From assembly GCF_008330945.1 (NCBI RefSeq), contig NZ_CP043489.1:2739501-2803500 (forward strand): a stretch of DNA of 64,000 nt, read 5' to 3'. Source of the DNA: Labrys sp. KNU-23 (lineage in GTDB: Bacteria > Pseudomonadota > Alphaproteobacteria > Rhizobiales > Labraceae). A model generated the notes under the pieces. It saw only the letters and a list, made by a program, of their open reading frames with translations. It ran no database searches and was not told the origin of the DNA. This document shows positions 17,345 through 25,959 of the stretch, piece by piece (position 1 is the first letter of the stretch; the number at the start of each line of letters is the position of its first letter). Both the position numbers and the translations under genes were made by a program.

Positions 17345-18238
17345 ATGAATATCGGCTTTGTCGGACTTGGCATCATGGGTGCCCCGATGGCGGGGCACTT
17401 GATCGCGGCCGGCCACACCCTCTTCCTCAACACGCTCGGCAATGTGCCCGAGGACCTGATCAAGGCCGGCGGCAAGGCCGAGGCGAGCGCCGCCGATGTC
17501 GCCCGCAAGGCCGACATCATCATCACCATGGTGCCGGATACCCCGGACGTGGAGACGGTGCTGTTTGGCAAGAACGGTGTCGCCGAGGGTCTCTCCGCCG
17601 GCAAGCTCGTCATCGACATGAGCTCGATCTCGCCCGTCGAGACCAAGAAATTCGCCAAGCGCATCAATGAACTTGGTGTCGACTATCTCGATGCGCCCGT
17701 CTCGGGCGGCGAGGTCGGCGCCAAGGCGGCCTCCCTCACCATCATGGTCGGCGGCCCGGAAGCGGCTTTCGAGCGCGCCAGGCCGCTGTTCGAGACAATG
17801 GGCAAGAACATCACTTTGGTCGGCGGCAATGGCGATGGCCAGACCACCAAGGTCGCCAACCAGATCATCGTCGCCCTCAATATCGAGGCCGTCGGCGAAG
17901 CCCTGCTGTTCGCTTCGCGCGCCGGCGCCGACCCGGCCAAGGTGCGCCAGGCCCTGATGGGCGGCTTTGCCGCTTCCCGCATCCTGGAAGTGCATGGCGA
18001 TCGCATGGTCAAGCGCACCTTCGATCCGGGCTTCCGCATCGCCCTGCACCAGAAGGACCTCAATCTCGCCCTGACCACGGCCCGCCAGCTCGGCCTTTCC
18101 CTGCCCAACACCGCCACCGCCCAGGAATTGTTCAATGCCTGCGTCTCGCATGGCGGCGCGGCCTGGGATCATTCCGGTCTGGTCCGGGCGCTGGAGATCA
18201 TGGCCAATCACGAGATCGGCGCGCCGGTCAAGGGTTGA
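17345..18238 (+). CDS. glxR: 2-hydroxy-3-oxopropionate (tartronate semialdehyde) reductase
   Basis: A 297-residue beta-hydroxyacid dehydrogenase that reduces tartronate semialdehyde to D-glycerate with NAD(P)H. The N-terminal Rossmann motif is GFVGLGIMGAPMAGHL. The substrate-binding signature DAPVSGGEVGAKAASL and the catalytic Lys in GDGQTTKVANQIIVALNIEAV are present, as is the FDPGFRIALHQKDLNLAL segment. It lies between hyi and the glycerate kinase gene, consistent with the glyoxylate-to-phosphoglycerate route. Confidence 0.96.
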   Translation: MNIGFVGLGIMGAPMAGHLIAAGHTLFLNTLGNVPEDLIKAGGKAEASAADVARKADIIITMVPDTPDVETVLFGKNGVAEGLSAGKLVIDMSSISPVETKKFAKRINELGVDYLDAPVSGGEVGAKAASLTIMVGGPEAAFERARPLFETMGKNITLVGGNGDGQTTKVANQIIVALNIEAVGEALLFASRAGADPAKVRQALMGGFAASRILEVHGDRMVKRTFDPGFRIALHQKDLNLALTTARQLGLSLPNTATAQELFNACVSHGGAAWDHSGLVRALEIMANHEIGAPVKG

Positions 18239-18318
18239 CGCCAGACACGCCTTGCCGCCGAGGCGCACAGCGCCTTGGCAGAACGCCCGATCCCGTAAAG
18301 GGCACAGAGAGGTCCGCC

Positions 18319-19593
18319 ATGCCTGAACGGGCATTGTTGAAATCGATGTTCGAGGCAGCGGTTGCTGCGGCGACGCCTTCTGCCTGCATGTCGGCCTTCC
18401 TGCCGCGACCGCCGAAGGGGAGGACCATCGTGGTCGGGGCCGGCAAGGCCGCTGCCGCCATGGCCAAGGCCCTGGAAGACTCATGGCCCGGCCCCCTCGA
18501 GGGCCTGGTGGTGACGCGTTACGGTCATGCCGTGTCGTGTCAGCGTATCGCGGTGATCGAAGCCGCCCATCCCGTGCCGGACCTCAACGGCGTCAGGGCG
18601 GCGGCACGCATGCTCGCCCTGGTGGAGGGGGCCGGCGAGGACGATCTCGTCATCGCCCTGATCTCGGGCGGCGGCTCGGCCCTGCTCAGCCTGCCGGCGG
18701 AAGGATTGCTGCTTTCCGACAAGCAGGCGATCAACAAGGCCTTGCTCAAATCGGGCGCGCCGATCGACGAGATGAACTGCGTGCGCAAGCATCTGTCCGC
18801 CATCAAGGGCGGGCGCCTGGCCGCCGCCGCTTTTCCGGCGCGTGTCGTCAGCCTGGTGATCTCGGACGTGCCGGGTGACGATCTCGCCGCCATTGCCTCC
18901 GGCCCCACTGTGGCCGATCCCACTACCTTCGCCGATGCCCGGGCCATCCTTGCCCGCTACGGCATCGATGGGCCCGCACCGGTGATCGCCCATCTCGTGG
19001 CGGCCCAGGAGGAGACGCCCAAGCCCGGCGATAGGCGCCTGGCGCGCTGCGAAACCCATCTGATCGCCTCGCCCCAGCAATCGCTGCTGGCAGCTGCGGC
19101 GGTTGCCCGCAAGGCCGGGATCACCCCGGTCATCCTGGGCGATTCCCTGGAGGGAGAAGCCCGCGACGTTGGCATCGTCATGGCCGGCATCGCCCGCCAG
19201 GTCGCTCAGCACGGCCAGCCTGTCGCCGCACCCTGCGTGCTGATCTCCGGCGGCGAGACCACGGTCACCGTGCGCGGCAAGGGGCGGGGCGGGCGCAATG
19301 TCGAATATCTGCTCTCGCTTGCCGTCAAGCTCGGCGGACAGAGCGGCATCCATGCCCTGGCCGGCGATACCGATGGTGTCGACGGCGCGGAGGAGGTGGC
19401 CGGTGCGATCATCGACCCGACAAGTCTTGCACGCGCACGCGCCGCGGGGCTTGATCCGATCGCCAGCCTCGACAACAACGATGCCCATACCCTGTTTCAG
19501 GCCCTTGGCGACCAGGTCGTCACCGGTCCGACCTTGACCAATGTCAATGATTTCAGGGCCGTTCTCGTACTGCCTGAAGGAATGAAGCTGTGA
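18319..19593 (+). CDS. Glycerate 2-kinase (MOFRL family)
   Basis: A 424-residue kinase of the GckA/TtuD (MOFRL) family that phosphorylates D-glycerate to 2-phosphoglycerate. Visible landmarks are VVGAGKAAAAMAKALE near the N-terminus, ALISGGGSALLSLPA, NCVRKHLSAIKGGRLAA, and the MOFRL-domain sequences ISGGETTVTVRGKGRGGRN and LAGDTDGVDGAEEVAGA. ATG 18319 was chosen because GAGAGG lies at 18307-18312; the frame is open further upstream but without a site. The stop overlaps the next start (TGATG at 19591-19595), so translation is probably coupled to the amidohydrolase gene. It completes conversion of glyoxylate to a glycolytic intermediate. Confidence 0.94.
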   Translation: MPERALLKSMFEAAVAAATPSACMSAFLPRPPKGRTIVVGAGKAAAAMAKALEDSWPGPLEGLVVTRYGHAVSCQRIAVIEAAHPVPDLNGVRAAARMLALVEGAGEDDLVIALISGGGSALLSLPAEGLLLSDKQAINKALLKSGAPIDEMNCVRKHLSAIKGGRLAAAAFPARVVSLVISDVPGDDLAAIASGPTVADPTTFADARAILARYGIDGPAPVIAHLVAAQEETPKPGDRRLARCETHLIASPQQSLLAAAAVARKAGITPVILGDSLEGEARDVGIVMAGIARQVAQHGQPVAAPCVLISGGETTVTVRGKGRGGRNVEYLLSLAVKLGGQSGIHALAGDTDGVDGAEEVAGAIIDPTSLARARAAGLDPIASLDNNDAHTLFQALGDQVVTGPTLTNVNDFRAVLVLPEGMKL

Positions 19594-20861
19594 TGAGATT
19601 AGCCCTCGCGACATCAGCCATCCCCGGTGGCGTCCGTGCCATGAACAGGCTCGACGAGCTGGCAACCTGCTCCGCCGACGAGGGAGCGCTGACACGGCTC
19701 TATCTCACGCCGGAGCATGCCGCGGCCATCGCACGCGTGAAAGGCTGGATGGAAGAGGCCGGCATGTCGACTGAGCTCGATGCGGCCGCGACGCTGATCG
19801 GCCGCTATCCCGGCGCCACGCCCGACGCGCCCGTGCTCATCCTGGGCTCCCACATCGATACCGTGCGCAATGCCGGACGCTATGACGGCAATCTGGGCGT
19901 GATCGTCGCCATCGAGGCGGTCGCCGCGCTGCATCGCGCCGGCGAGAAGCTGCCCTTCGCCATCGACGTCGTCGCCTTCGGCGACGAGGAGGGCGTACGC
20001 TTCCCGGTGACGCTGACGGGCTCGCGCTCGCTCGCCGGCACCTTCCAGCCGGGCAATCTCGATGCCATCGACAAGGCCGGCATCAGCCTGCGCGAGGCGC
20101 TGGCGCAGTTTGGCTGCGATCCCGACGCCGTGTCCCGCCTTGGCCGCGATCCTGCCCGGACGCTGGGCTATGTCGAGGTCCATATCGAGCAGGGGCCGGT
20201 GCTGGAGGCCGAGGACCTGCCCGTCGGCGTGGTCACGGCCATCAACGGCGCCAGCCGCTTCAAGGTCGAACTCACCGGCAAGGCCGGCCATGCCGGCACG
20301 GTGCCGATGGGACTGCGCCTCGATGCCGGCGCGGCCGCGGCCGAGATGATCCTGGCGACCGAACTGATCACCACCACCTCCGGCGATCTCGTCGCCACGG
20401 TCGGCGCCTGCGAATTTCGCCCCGGCGCCGTCAACGTCATTCCCGGCAGTGCGCATTTTTCGGTCGATATCCGCAGTCCCGACGATAACATCCGCAATAC
20501 CGCCGTTGCCGAGCTGACGGCCCGGTTCGAGACGATCGCGGCCCGCCGCGGCGTCGCCTTCGCCATCCACAAGACCTATGACGAACCCGCGGCCCGTTGC
20601 GATGCCGGCCTGATCGAGACCTTCGAGGCGGCGGTGGCCGCGACCGGCCTCAAGCCCCTCCGGCTGTCGAGCGGCGCCGGCCATGACGGCCTTGCCATGA
20701 TCAGCCTGTGCCCGATCGCCATGCTGTTCCTGCGCTGCAAGGGCGGCGTCAGCCACAATCCGGCCGAAGCCGTCCTCACCGAGGATGTCGGCGCTGCCCT
20801 GGAGGTGCTGATCGGCTTCCTCCAGCGTCTGCCTGCCTCCCTTCCTTCTCTTCCAGCCTGA
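19593..20861 (+). CDS. Allantoate amidohydrolase-type M20 enzyme
   Basis: A 422-residue member of the M20 Zn-carbamidase group (allantoate amidohydrolase, ureidoglycolate amidohydrolase, N-carbamoyl amino acid hydrolase). Motifs are GSHIDTVRNAGRYDGNLGV (metal-binding His and Asp), FGDEEGVRF (general base and ligand Glu), EVHIEQGPVLE, TGKAGHAGTVPM in the dimerisation domain, and SGAGHDGLAM near the C-terminus. The nearby allantoinase makes allantoate the most likely substrate, giving ureidoglycolate with ammonia and CO2 release. A carbamoyl amino acid substrate cannot be excluded. The ATG at 19593 overlaps the kinase stop codon; a later ATG at 19641 is an alternative start. Confidence 0.88.
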   Translation: MRLALATSAIPGGVRAMNRLDELATCSADEGALTRLYLTPEHAAAIARVKGWMEEAGMSTELDAAATLIGRYPGATPDAPVLILGSHIDTVRNAGRYDGNLGVIVAIEAVAALHRAGEKLPFAIDVVAFGDEEGVRFPVTLTGSRSLAGTFQPGNLDAIDKAGISLREALAQFGCDPDAVSRLGRDPARTLGYVEVHIEQGPVLEAEDLPVGVVTAINGASRFKVELTGKAGHAGTVPMGLRLDAGAAAAEMILATELITTTSGDLVATVGACEFRPGAVNVIPGSAHFSVDIRSPDDNIRNTAVAELTARFETIAARRGVAFAIHKTYDEPAARCDAGLIETFEAAVAATGLKPLRLSSGAGHDGLAMISLCPIAMLFLRCKGGVSHNPAEAVLTEDVGAALEVLIGFLQRLPASLPSLPA

Positions 20862-20872
20862 ACGAGACCATC

Positions 20873-22096
20873 ATGAGCATCAAGGACACCATCCGCACCT
20901 ATCTGGAGAGCGAGCGCGAGCGGCAGACCGAGTTCCTCGCCGAACTCGTGCGCACGCCTTCCGACAATCCGGCCGGTGATTGCGCCGCCCATGCCGAGAA
21001 GGCTGCGCGCCTGCTCGAGGGTCTCGGCTTCACCGTCGAGCGCCATGTCGTGCCCGAGGCGCTGGTGCGCCAGCAGGGCATGATCTCGGCCACCAACCTG
21101 ATCGTGCGCAAGCGCTTCGGCGACGGTCCTGTCATCGCCCTCAACGCCCATGGCGACGTGGTGCCGCCCGGCGAGGGCTGGACGCGCGACCCCTATGGCG
21201 CCGAGATCGTCGATGGCTGGATGGTGGGGCGCGGTGTCGCCGTGTCGAAATCCGACTTCGCCACCTATGCTTTCGCCCTCAAGGCACTGGAAAAGATCGG
21301 TGGCGAGCTCAAGGGCTCCATCGAGCTCCACCTCACCTATGACGAAGAGGCCGGCGGCGATATCGGCCCCGGCTGGCTGCTGTCGGAAGGATTGAGCAAG
21401 CCGGATCTGGCGCTGGGTGCCGGCTTCTCCTATGCCGTCGTCAACGCCCATAATGGCTGCCTGCATCTCGAAGTCGAGGTGAACGGGCGTTCGGCCCACG
21501 CCGCCAAGCCCTGGACGGGCGTCGACGCGCTCGAAGCCGCCACCAACATCCTCGGCGCCCTCTATACTTGGCGCGCCTCGCTGGCCCAGCGTGTTTCGGC
21601 GGTGCCGGGCATCGGCGCCCCGCAGCTCACCATCGGCTTGATCCATGGCGGCATCAACACCAATGTCGTGCCCGACCGGGTGACCTTCCGCCTCGACCGG
21701 CGCATGGTGCCCGAAGAAAAGGGCGGGGAGGTCGAGGCCGAACTGCGCAGGGTGATCGAAGGCGCTGCCCAGGCCACGCCCGCTGCTCGCGTTGAGGTCC
21801 GCCGTATCCTGCTGGCCGAACCGCTGACCCCGCTGCCGGGCTCCGAGCAGCTCTCCGAAGCGTTGACCCGCGAGGCAAGCCGCGTGATGGGCGTTGATGT
21901 CACCACCAATGGCGTGCCGCTCTACACCGATGCCCGCCATTACGCCGCCAAGGGCATTCCGATCGTGCTGTACGGCGCCGGTCCGCGCAGCATCGAGGAG
22001 GCCAACGCCCACCGCGCCGACGAGCGCCTCTATCTGCCCGATCTCTACAAGGCGACCGAGGTCGTGGCCGCGGCGCTGGCAGATCTGCTTTCCTGA
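20873..22096 (+). CDS. M20 metallohydrolase (ArgE/DapE-like) with altered metal motif
   Basis: A 407-residue M20-family hydrolase starting 12 bases after the amidohydrolase gene, in the same operon. LNAHGDVVPPG (90-100) supplies the first metal His and Asp, and TYDEEAGGD (156-164) the base and ligand Glu pair. The usual GRGxxDMKGG motif, whose Asp bridges the two metals, reads GRGVAVSKSDF (119-129): position 124 is Val, with Asp128 four residues later. The C-terminal ligand His is probably in DARHYAAKGIP. The family deacylates or de-carbamoylates small amino acids. Within this operon it might act on ureidoglycolate or another ureide, which is inference. Genuine gene, uncertain substrate. Confidence 0.85.
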   Translation: MSIKDTIRTYLESERERQTEFLAELVRTPSDNPAGDCAAHAEKAARLLEGLGFTVERHVVPEALVRQQGMISATNLIVRKRFGDGPVIALNAHGDVVPPGEGWTRDPYGAEIVDGWMVGRGVAVSKSDFATYAFALKALEKIGGELKGSIELHLTYDEEAGGDIGPGWLLSEGLSKPDLALGAGFSYAVVNAHNGCLHLEVEVNGRSAHAAKPWTGVDALEAATNILGALYTWRASLAQRVSAVPGIGAPQLTIGLIHGGINTNVVPDRVTFRLDRRMVPEEKGGEVEAELRRVIEGAAQATPAARVEVRRILLAEPLTPLPGSEQLSEALTREASRVMGVDVTTNGVPLYTDARHYAAKGIPIVLYGAGPRSIEEANAHRADERLYLPDLYKATEVVAAALADLLS

Positions 22097-22165
22097 TTCA
22101 ACACAGGCGAGGGAAAGGTCACCGTGCCTGCACGCTTGCCTTCACTTGTCCGATCCGATTTGCCG

Positions 22166-22201
22166 AAGGGCCTTCCCCGCAAGGGGGAGGCCCTTTGTTT
22201 T
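22166..22201 (+). terminator. Terminator of the glyoxylate/allantoate gene cluster
   Basis: GGGCCTTCCCC (22168-22178), loop GCAA, GGGGGAGGCCC (22183-22193) with one G-T pair, then TTTGTTTT. It lies about 70 bases after the M20 gene stop and is likely the end of the operon. Confidence 0.88.
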
Positions 22202-22687
22202 GAGAGACTCATTTCGAGCGCTCCCGATCCCTGTCTCGACCGGTCGTCGCGCCCGGCCGTGCCCGTCGCTTCTATCGGCGGGACCGGAACGGATGGCATC
22301 ATTTCGGGCAGGACATCGGCGTTTGCACACGGTCGCCAAACGGACGGGTGGGGAGGATGGACAATGCGATACCCGCCGAGCGCTGGCGTGGCGGCGACGC
22401 GATCTCGCTGCATGCGGAGATCGTTCGATGCAGTCTCGCCGGGACGCTGTGGCCGGTTGTTCCGGTCGCGATGCCTCAAGGCAGCAGCACGCAGCGGAGG
22501 AAGGGTGTCGTCTCCCTTCCTGTCAAGTCCAACAACTTTATCGCGCGCGATACCATCGCCTGGCAGGGAAAAACGGCAGGCCGTCTGCAATGTCCGGCCT
22601 GATGCTTGTTCGCCCTGGCGTCACGGATCCGCCTCCTCCCGCAACAGCGCAGCGGCATGCCGAGGGGACCGGTGTGGCCCGTCACGC

Positions 22688-22713
22688 AAAAAAGGCCCCG
22701 CGAACGGGGCCTT
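22688..22713 (-). terminator. Terminator of puuD
   Basis: On the minus strand GGCCCCG, a 4-base loop and CGGGGCC form a 7-bp stem (22694-22711) followed by six T residues (22693-22688). It lies about 50 bases beyond the puuD stop. Confidence 0.85.
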
Positions 22714-22759
22714 GCACGATGGTTCTGGGAAGGGAGGAGGGATTGGTGCGTGCCCGGCC

Positions 22760-24031
22760 TCAGCGGCCGGCGAGCTGAACGGCTGGCTTGGCTTGCGCCG
22801 CGGCTTTCTCGCGCTTGAGCACCCAGTCGCGCACCACGCGGCGCTCTTCCAGGGTCATTTCGGTGACGTTGTTGGGCGGCATCGCGTGGGTCATCACCGA
22901 TTGCACGAAGACTTCATGCTCGTTGCGGGCGATGTTGGTCGGCGAATCCAGAAGCACGCCCTTGGGCGGCATGTTGATGCCCTGATAAACCGGCGTCTCG
23001 GCATGGCACATGGAGCAGCGGCTGGTGATGATGTCGTGCACCGGTCCGGGAACGGTGGCGGCGAGAGCGGTTTCGGTTGCCGCCGGCGCCTCGATGGCGC
23101 CGAGGTCGAAGGCATCGCGGAAGGCCGGCGAGCGGAAGGCGCTGATCCAGATGGCGCCGAAGATCAGGATGGCCGCAAGCGCCCAGGTCCACCACTTGTC
23201 GCCGCGTCCGGCATGGCGTTCGTTGTAGAACACCCGGATCAGCGCGCCGGCGACCAGGATCAAGCCCACCACCAGGAAGGCGTAGGGGCTGGAATAGGTC
23301 AGCGGATAGTGGTTGGACAGCATCAGGAACAGCACGGGCAGCGTCAGGTAATTGTTGTGCGCGGAACGCTGCTTGGCTGCCTTGCCGAGCGCCGGATCGG
23401 GCACCTGCCCGGCCTTGAGCGCGGCGATCACCTTGTGCTGGTTGGGAATGATGATGAAGAACACATTGGCCGACATCATCGTCGCCATCAGCGCGCCGGT
23501 GTGGATGAAGGCGCCGCGGGCCGAGAACATCTGCTGGAAGAACCAGGCCATGAACACCACGAAGACAAGGCCGATGCCGGCCAGCAGCGTCTCGTTCTTG
23601 CCGATCGGCGACTTGCACAGGAAGTCATAGACCAGCCAGCCGGCGGCCAGGCCGCCAATGCCGACCACCAGGGCCACGGCCGGCGACAGCACCCGGACGC
23701 TGGGATCGATCAGCAGCAGGCTCGACTGGGCGTAATAGACCCACAGCAACAGGCAGAAGCCGGTCAGCCAGGTCGAATAGGACTGCCATTTGTGCCAGGT
23801 GAGGTGCTCGGGCAGGAAGTCGGGCGCCACCAGATATTTCTGCACCTGATAGAAGCCGCCGCCATGGACTTCCCAGGCTTCGCCGCCCTGCCCTGCGGGG
23901 ATCTTCGGGGTGGGGCGCATGCTCGCGTCCAGATGCATGAAGTAGAACGAGGAGCCGATCCAGGCGATTCCGGTGATGACATGTGCCCAACGCAACATCA
24001 GACTGCCCCATTCGTACAGGGTCATCAGCAT
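22760..24031 (-). CDS. puuD: Membrane cytochrome-c urate oxidase PuuD
   Basis: A 423-residue integral membrane protein that oxidises urate to 5-hydroxyisourate and passes electrons to a fused cytochrome c domain, described for bacterial PuuD. The N-terminal part has about eight membrane helices, including MLRWAHVITGIAWIGSSFYF, HGGGFYQVQKYLVAP and an NQHK motif. The C-terminal cytochrome c domain has the haem-binding motif CSMCH (about residues 342-346) and a later Met in the HAMPPNNVTEM segment as possible axial ligand. It supplies HIU to the UraH and UraD proteins encoded about 2 kb away. It replaces soluble cofactor-free uricase in this pathway. A divergent LysR gene may control it. Confidence 0.95.
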   Translation of the reverse strand: MLMTLYEWGSLMLRWAHVITGIAWIGSSFYFMHLDASMRPTPKIPAGQGGEAWEVHGGGFYQVQKYLVAPDFLPEHLTWHKWQSYSTWLTGFCLLLWVYYAQSSLLLIDPSVRVLSPAVALVVGIGGLAAGWLVYDFLCKSPIGKNETLLAGIGLVFVVFMAWFFQQMFSARGAFIHTGALMATMMSANVFFIIIPNQHKVIAALKAGQVPDPALGKAAKQRSAHNNYLTLPVLFLMLSNHYPLTYSSPYAFLVVGLILVAGALIRVFYNERHAGRGDKWWTWALAAILIFGAIWISAFRSPAFRDAFDLGAIEAPAATETALAATVPGPVHDIITSRCSMCHAETPVYQGINMPPKGVLLDSPTNIARNEHEVFVQSVMTHAMPPNNVTEMTLEERRVVRDWVLKREKAAAQAKPAVQLAGR

Positions 24032-24394
24032 TGGTTATTTCCTCCCATTTCCATCGTCGCCGGCAAAGCCGTCCTTTACTACGGGCTTACGGGCTGCATG
24101 ATTGTTCCCGACAGTCACGGCAACAAATGCCGCCCTGTGGAGCTGACAGGCAAGAATCTCGCCAGTTTGATGACCTTCGACCCTCATTCAGATCGTCGAA
24201 TGGGTTCGAAGGTGGGTAGTCGATCCTGGCCGCAAGCAGAACGAGGTGAAGCATGATCAAGCAGAAGCGAGGTTTTGGCCGGCGCTCCAGGCGTGCCGGT
24301 CAACCGATGACAATTGCTCCTGGTCACCTTCGTTTCATCCCATCGAGGCTGGTCGAAGCCACAGCCGACGATCTGCCTTACGGGACCGCCCGCC
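24032..24394. promoter_or_regulatory. Divergent puuD / LysR intergenic region
   Basis: A 363-base gap that must hold both promoters. No clear operator palindrome, repeat or small gene was recognised. Confidence 0.4.
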
Positions 24395-25348
24395 ATGCTT
24401 GAAAATTTCCGTTCCTTTGCCCGCGCCGTCGAAGCCGGGAGCTTCTCCGAAGCCGGCCGCCGCATGCGTGTTTCCGCCAATGTGATCAGCCAGCGCATCC
24501 AGGCGCTGGAAAATCATCTCGGCTGCCGGCTGTTCAATCGCACGACCCGCAATATGGGCCTGACAGAACAGGGCCGGATCTTCTACGACCACGTCATCGA
24601 CGCGCTGCACACCATCGAGATGGCCGAGGCCAATATTGGCGAACTCGGTGCCATGCCACTCGGTTCGATCCGGGTCGCCGCGCCGCTTGGCCTGGGACGG
24701 CGCCTCGTCGGCCCGACCGCGGCTGTCTATCGCGACACCCATCCCCAGATCGACGTGCAGTTGCGCCTGTCCGAGCGTCGCCTCGACATCATCGCCGAAT
24801 CCTGCGACCTCGCTTTGCAATTCGTCACCTATGCCGATTCGTCGATGATCATGCGCAAGATCGCCGACGCCGAGCGTGTCCTGTGTGCCTCCCCAGCCTA
24901 TATCGAGCGCGCCGGCATGCCGATGACGCCGGCCGATCTGGCGCAACACCAATGCCTGCTGCTGCGCTTTCCCGGTTCGCGCGAGTTCCGCTGGTCCCTC
25001 AGCCAGGACGGTGATGAGATCAGCGTTCCGATCAAGGGCTCGCTCGATGCCGATGATGGCGACGTGCTCACCGCCTGGGCGCTCGACGGGCGCGGCATCG
25101 TGCTCAAGCCGGTCTACGAAATTGCCGATGCGCTTGCCCAAGGTCGTCTTGTTCCCGTTCTGACCGCCAATCCGCCACCGCCTGCCACGCTGGCCGTGCT
25201 CTATCCGACGCGAAATCTCGTACCGCTCAAGGTGAAGGCTTTTGCCGACCTCTTGGTCGAGCGTGGCCGACGCTATCTCGCGACCGAACTCGCCCGACTG
25301 GGCCCCCTGCCGTCCGGCCTGTCATCCTTGCAGGAAAATGAAGCCTGA
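24395..25348 (+). CDS. LysR-family regulator beside puuD
   Basis: A 317-residue LysR-type regulator. The N-terminal helix-turn-helix is MLENFRSFARAVEAGSFSEA followed by RRMRVSANVISQRIQALE. The effector domain follows, with the sequence SIRVAAPLGLGRRLVGP marking its start. It belongs to the CrgA/DsdC-like branch judging by the GSIRV and SMIMRKI segments. The ATG at 24395 begins the conserved domain directly. It is divergent from puuD and upstream of uraH and puuE-uraD, so regulation of urate breakdown is likely though not shown. Confidence 0.9.
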   Translation: MLENFRSFARAVEAGSFSEAGRRMRVSANVISQRIQALENHLGCRLFNRTTRNMGLTEQGRIFYDHVIDALHTIEMAEANIGELGAMPLGSIRVAAPLGLGRRLVGPTAAVYRDTHPQIDVQLRLSERRLDIIAESCDLALQFVTYADSSMIMRKIADAERVLCASPAYIERAGMPMTPADLAQHQCLLLRFPGSREFRWSLSQDGDEISVPIKGSLDADDGDVLTAWALDGRGIVLKPVYEIADALAQGRLVPVLTANPPPPATLAVLYPTRNLVPLKVKAFADLLVERGRRYLATELARLGPLPSGLSSLQENEA

Positions 25349-25602
25349 CAGGCTCCATCAAGCCTCAGGATGGCTTGCAGCAGAAGAGTATTCTTTACCG
25401 AAACATCTTCACAAAATATTTGGAAATGCCGGGCTGCAAATTCGCTATGGTTTGGCCTGCGATTTGAAAACACGACGCGAATGGAGAACGACTCAGATCT
25501 CATTGCTTCGCTGGCAATGACGATATCGGTCAAACTTCAAGATCACGCGTACGGCGCGGTTCGCGAGAGCGCAGCCGGAAGACAGGATTGGGTGAGGACG
25601 AC

Positions 25603-25956
25603 ATGGGAAGGCTCTCCACGCATGTGCTCGACGTCTCCAGGGGCAAGCCCGCGCAGGGCGTGACCATCGAACTCCTGCGTCTGGATGCATCGGGCGGGCG
25701 CGTCACCGTGGCGACCACGACGACGAACCAGGACGGCCGCACCGACCAGCCTTTGATGGTGGGCGATGCCTTCGTGCCGGGCGTCTATGAACTGGTTTTC
25801 CATGTCGGCGCTTATTTTCGCGGTCTCGATGCCATCGGAGCCGGCGAATTTCTCGATGTCGTGCCCTTGCGCGTGACGCTGGCCGACAAGGACGGGCACT
25901 ATCACGTGCCGCTGGTCTGCTCGCCCTTCAGCTATTCCACCTATCGGGGCTCGTGA
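25603..25956 (+). CDS. uraH: 5-hydroxyisourate hydrolase
   Basis: A 117-residue transthyretin-like protein that opens 5-hydroxyisourate to OHCU. The catalytic residues of the family are present: His in LSTHVLD, Arg in NQDGRTDQP, His in DGHYHVPL, and the C-terminal signature SYSTYRGS. The start at ATG 25603 follows GTGAGG at 25592-25597 and matches the usual family N-terminus. The next gene begins three bases after the stop codon, so the two form an operon encoding consecutive steps. Confidence 0.96.
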   Translation: MGRLSTHVLDVSRGKPAQGVTIELLRLDASGGRVTVATTTTNQDGRTDQPLMVGDAFVPGVYELVFHVGAYFRGLDAIGAGEFLDVVPLRVTLADKDGHYHVPLVCSPFSYSTYRGS

Positions 25957-25959
25957 GTG

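Larger units (their letters stand above)
22097..22759. other. Intergenic region between converging M20 and puuD genes
   Basis: About 660 bases. It holds a terminator for each flanking gene (22166-22201 and 22688-22713). Between them, about 480 bases contain short open frames without recognisable homology or good ribosome-binding sites. Nothing else is identified. Confidence 0.5.
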
